This document shows positions 63,638 through 64,000 of a DNA stretch of 64,000 nt, in pieces; position 1 is the stretch's first letter, and every line of letters starts with the position of its first letter. The position numbers and the translations under genes were made by a program. The notes beneath the pieces are model-generated. The model was not told the origin of the DNA, did not search any database, and worked only from the letters and a program-made list of their open reading frames with translations. The stretch comes from an uncultured bacterium (GTDB taxonomy: Bacteria; Actinomycetota; Coriobacteriia; Coriobacteriales; Coriobacteriaceae): NCBI GenBank assembly GCA_905215525.1, contig CAJMQJ010000001.1, forward strand, positions 62,001 through 126,000, in the 5' to 3' direction.

Positions 63638-64000
63638 CTAGAGCTCTAGCGTGAGGGTGACGGGGCAGTGGTCGCTGCCAAAGATGTCGCCGCGGATGCC
63701 CGTGTCGCGCACGTTGCCGGCGATTGCGTCGCTTACCAGGAAGTAGTCGATGCGCCAACCGGCGTTGTTCTTGCGGGCATTAAAGCGGTAGCTCCACCAG
63801 CTGTAGACGCCCTCGACGTCGGGGTTTGCCGCGCGCCAGGTATCGGTAAAGCCGGCGTTGAGCAGCTCGGTAAACTTGCCGCGCTCCTCGTCCGAAAAGC
63901 CGGCGTTGCCGCGGTTGGACTTGGGGTTCTTAAGGTCGATCTCCTCGTGCGCCACGTTAAAGTCGCCGCAGGTCACGACGGGTTTGCCGGTCTCGCGCTC
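63638..64000 (-). CDS. xth: Exodeoxyribonuclease III, C-terminal part
   Basis: The frame is open to the right edge. VVTCGDFNVAHEEIDLKNPKSNRGNAGFSDEERGKF, VEGVYSWWSYRFNARKNNAGWRIDYFLVSD and GSDHCPVTLTLEL are the C-terminal motifs of ExoIII/ExoA-type AP endonucleases, with catalytic Asp/Asn (GDFN) and the SDH near the end. It removes 3' blocks and cuts abasic sites. The N-terminal half is outside the window. Confidence 0.95.
   Translation of the reverse strand, partial: ERETGKPVVTCGDFNVAHEEIDLKNPKSNRGNAGFSDEERGKFTELLNAGFTDTWRAANPDVEGVYSWWSYRFNARKNNAGWRIDYFLVSDAIAGNVRDTGIRGDIFGSDHCPVTLTLEL

Overview
The window reads as a chromosomal segment of a high-GC Gram-positive gut anaerobe of the Coriobacteriia, most likely Collinsella. 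This is an inference from GC-rich coding with clear AGGAGG-type ribosome binding sites, the gene content (NfnAB, cellobiose-type PTS operon, class B sortase, fused ECF ATPase) and the many short palindromic repeats. No database search was possible, so family names rest on recognisable motifs.

Layout. 0-1.2 kb: the 3' part of a PD-(D/E)XK-like gene and two tRNA-Ser genes on the minus strand. 1.6-9.5 kb: the conserved cluster rpsF-ssb-rpsR-rplI-dnaB-purA, interrupted between rplI and dnaB by a 3.1-kb nested mobile element. That element is an IS1595-type insertion sequence with an 8-bp target duplication; it carries a lincosamide-nucleotidyltransferase-like passenger gene and was later invaded, inside its own right terminal repeat, by an IS3-type element with a 3-bp duplication. 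9.6-19.6 kb: purD, a NUDIX hydrolase, an ABC exporter, an unknown membrane protein and carAB behind a PyrR-like leader hairpin. 19.6-22.4 kb: a degraded patch with a truncated EamA transporter gene, a YhcG-type nuclease gene and a toxin-antitoxin remnant. 22.4-30.4 kb: a beta-glucoside locus with two GH1 glycosidases, an RpiR regulator with a recognisable operator, a ChbG-type deacetylase, PTS EIIC (interrupted by an in-frame TAG), EIIB, EIIA and a ROK kinase. 31-41.7 kb: purE, sortase B, a MoaE-like protein, a membrane protein, purF, purM, purN, a RelB/PIN module, a lone EIIA, a PrsA-like foldase and YqeY. 42-45.7 kb: a polar amino acid ABC importer and a cytidylate-kinase-like protein. 46-54 kb, minus strand: nfnB, nfnA, pth, a second PD-(D/E)XK-like gene, prs and glmU. 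54-63 kb: an ECF transporter (T and fused A, with the S component 5.7 kb further on), separated by a LuxR/MFS/amidohydrolase/MFS block. The right edge cuts an exonuclease III gene.

The genes work mainly in nucleotide synthesis (purA, D, E, F, M, N, prs, carAB), beta-glucoside uptake and cleavage, redox balance (NfnAB) and envelope functions. The most unusual layer is the intergenic DNA. At least seven families of palindromic elements can be told apart by eye. Two of them keep base pairing while their stem sequences differ between copies, which points to selection on a folded RNA or DNA structure. Another is a roughly 203-bp element with long terminal inverted repeats, present three times, two of the copies flanking a single nuclease-like gene. 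A further 191-bp element appears to have inserted in frame into the linker of the ECF ATPase.
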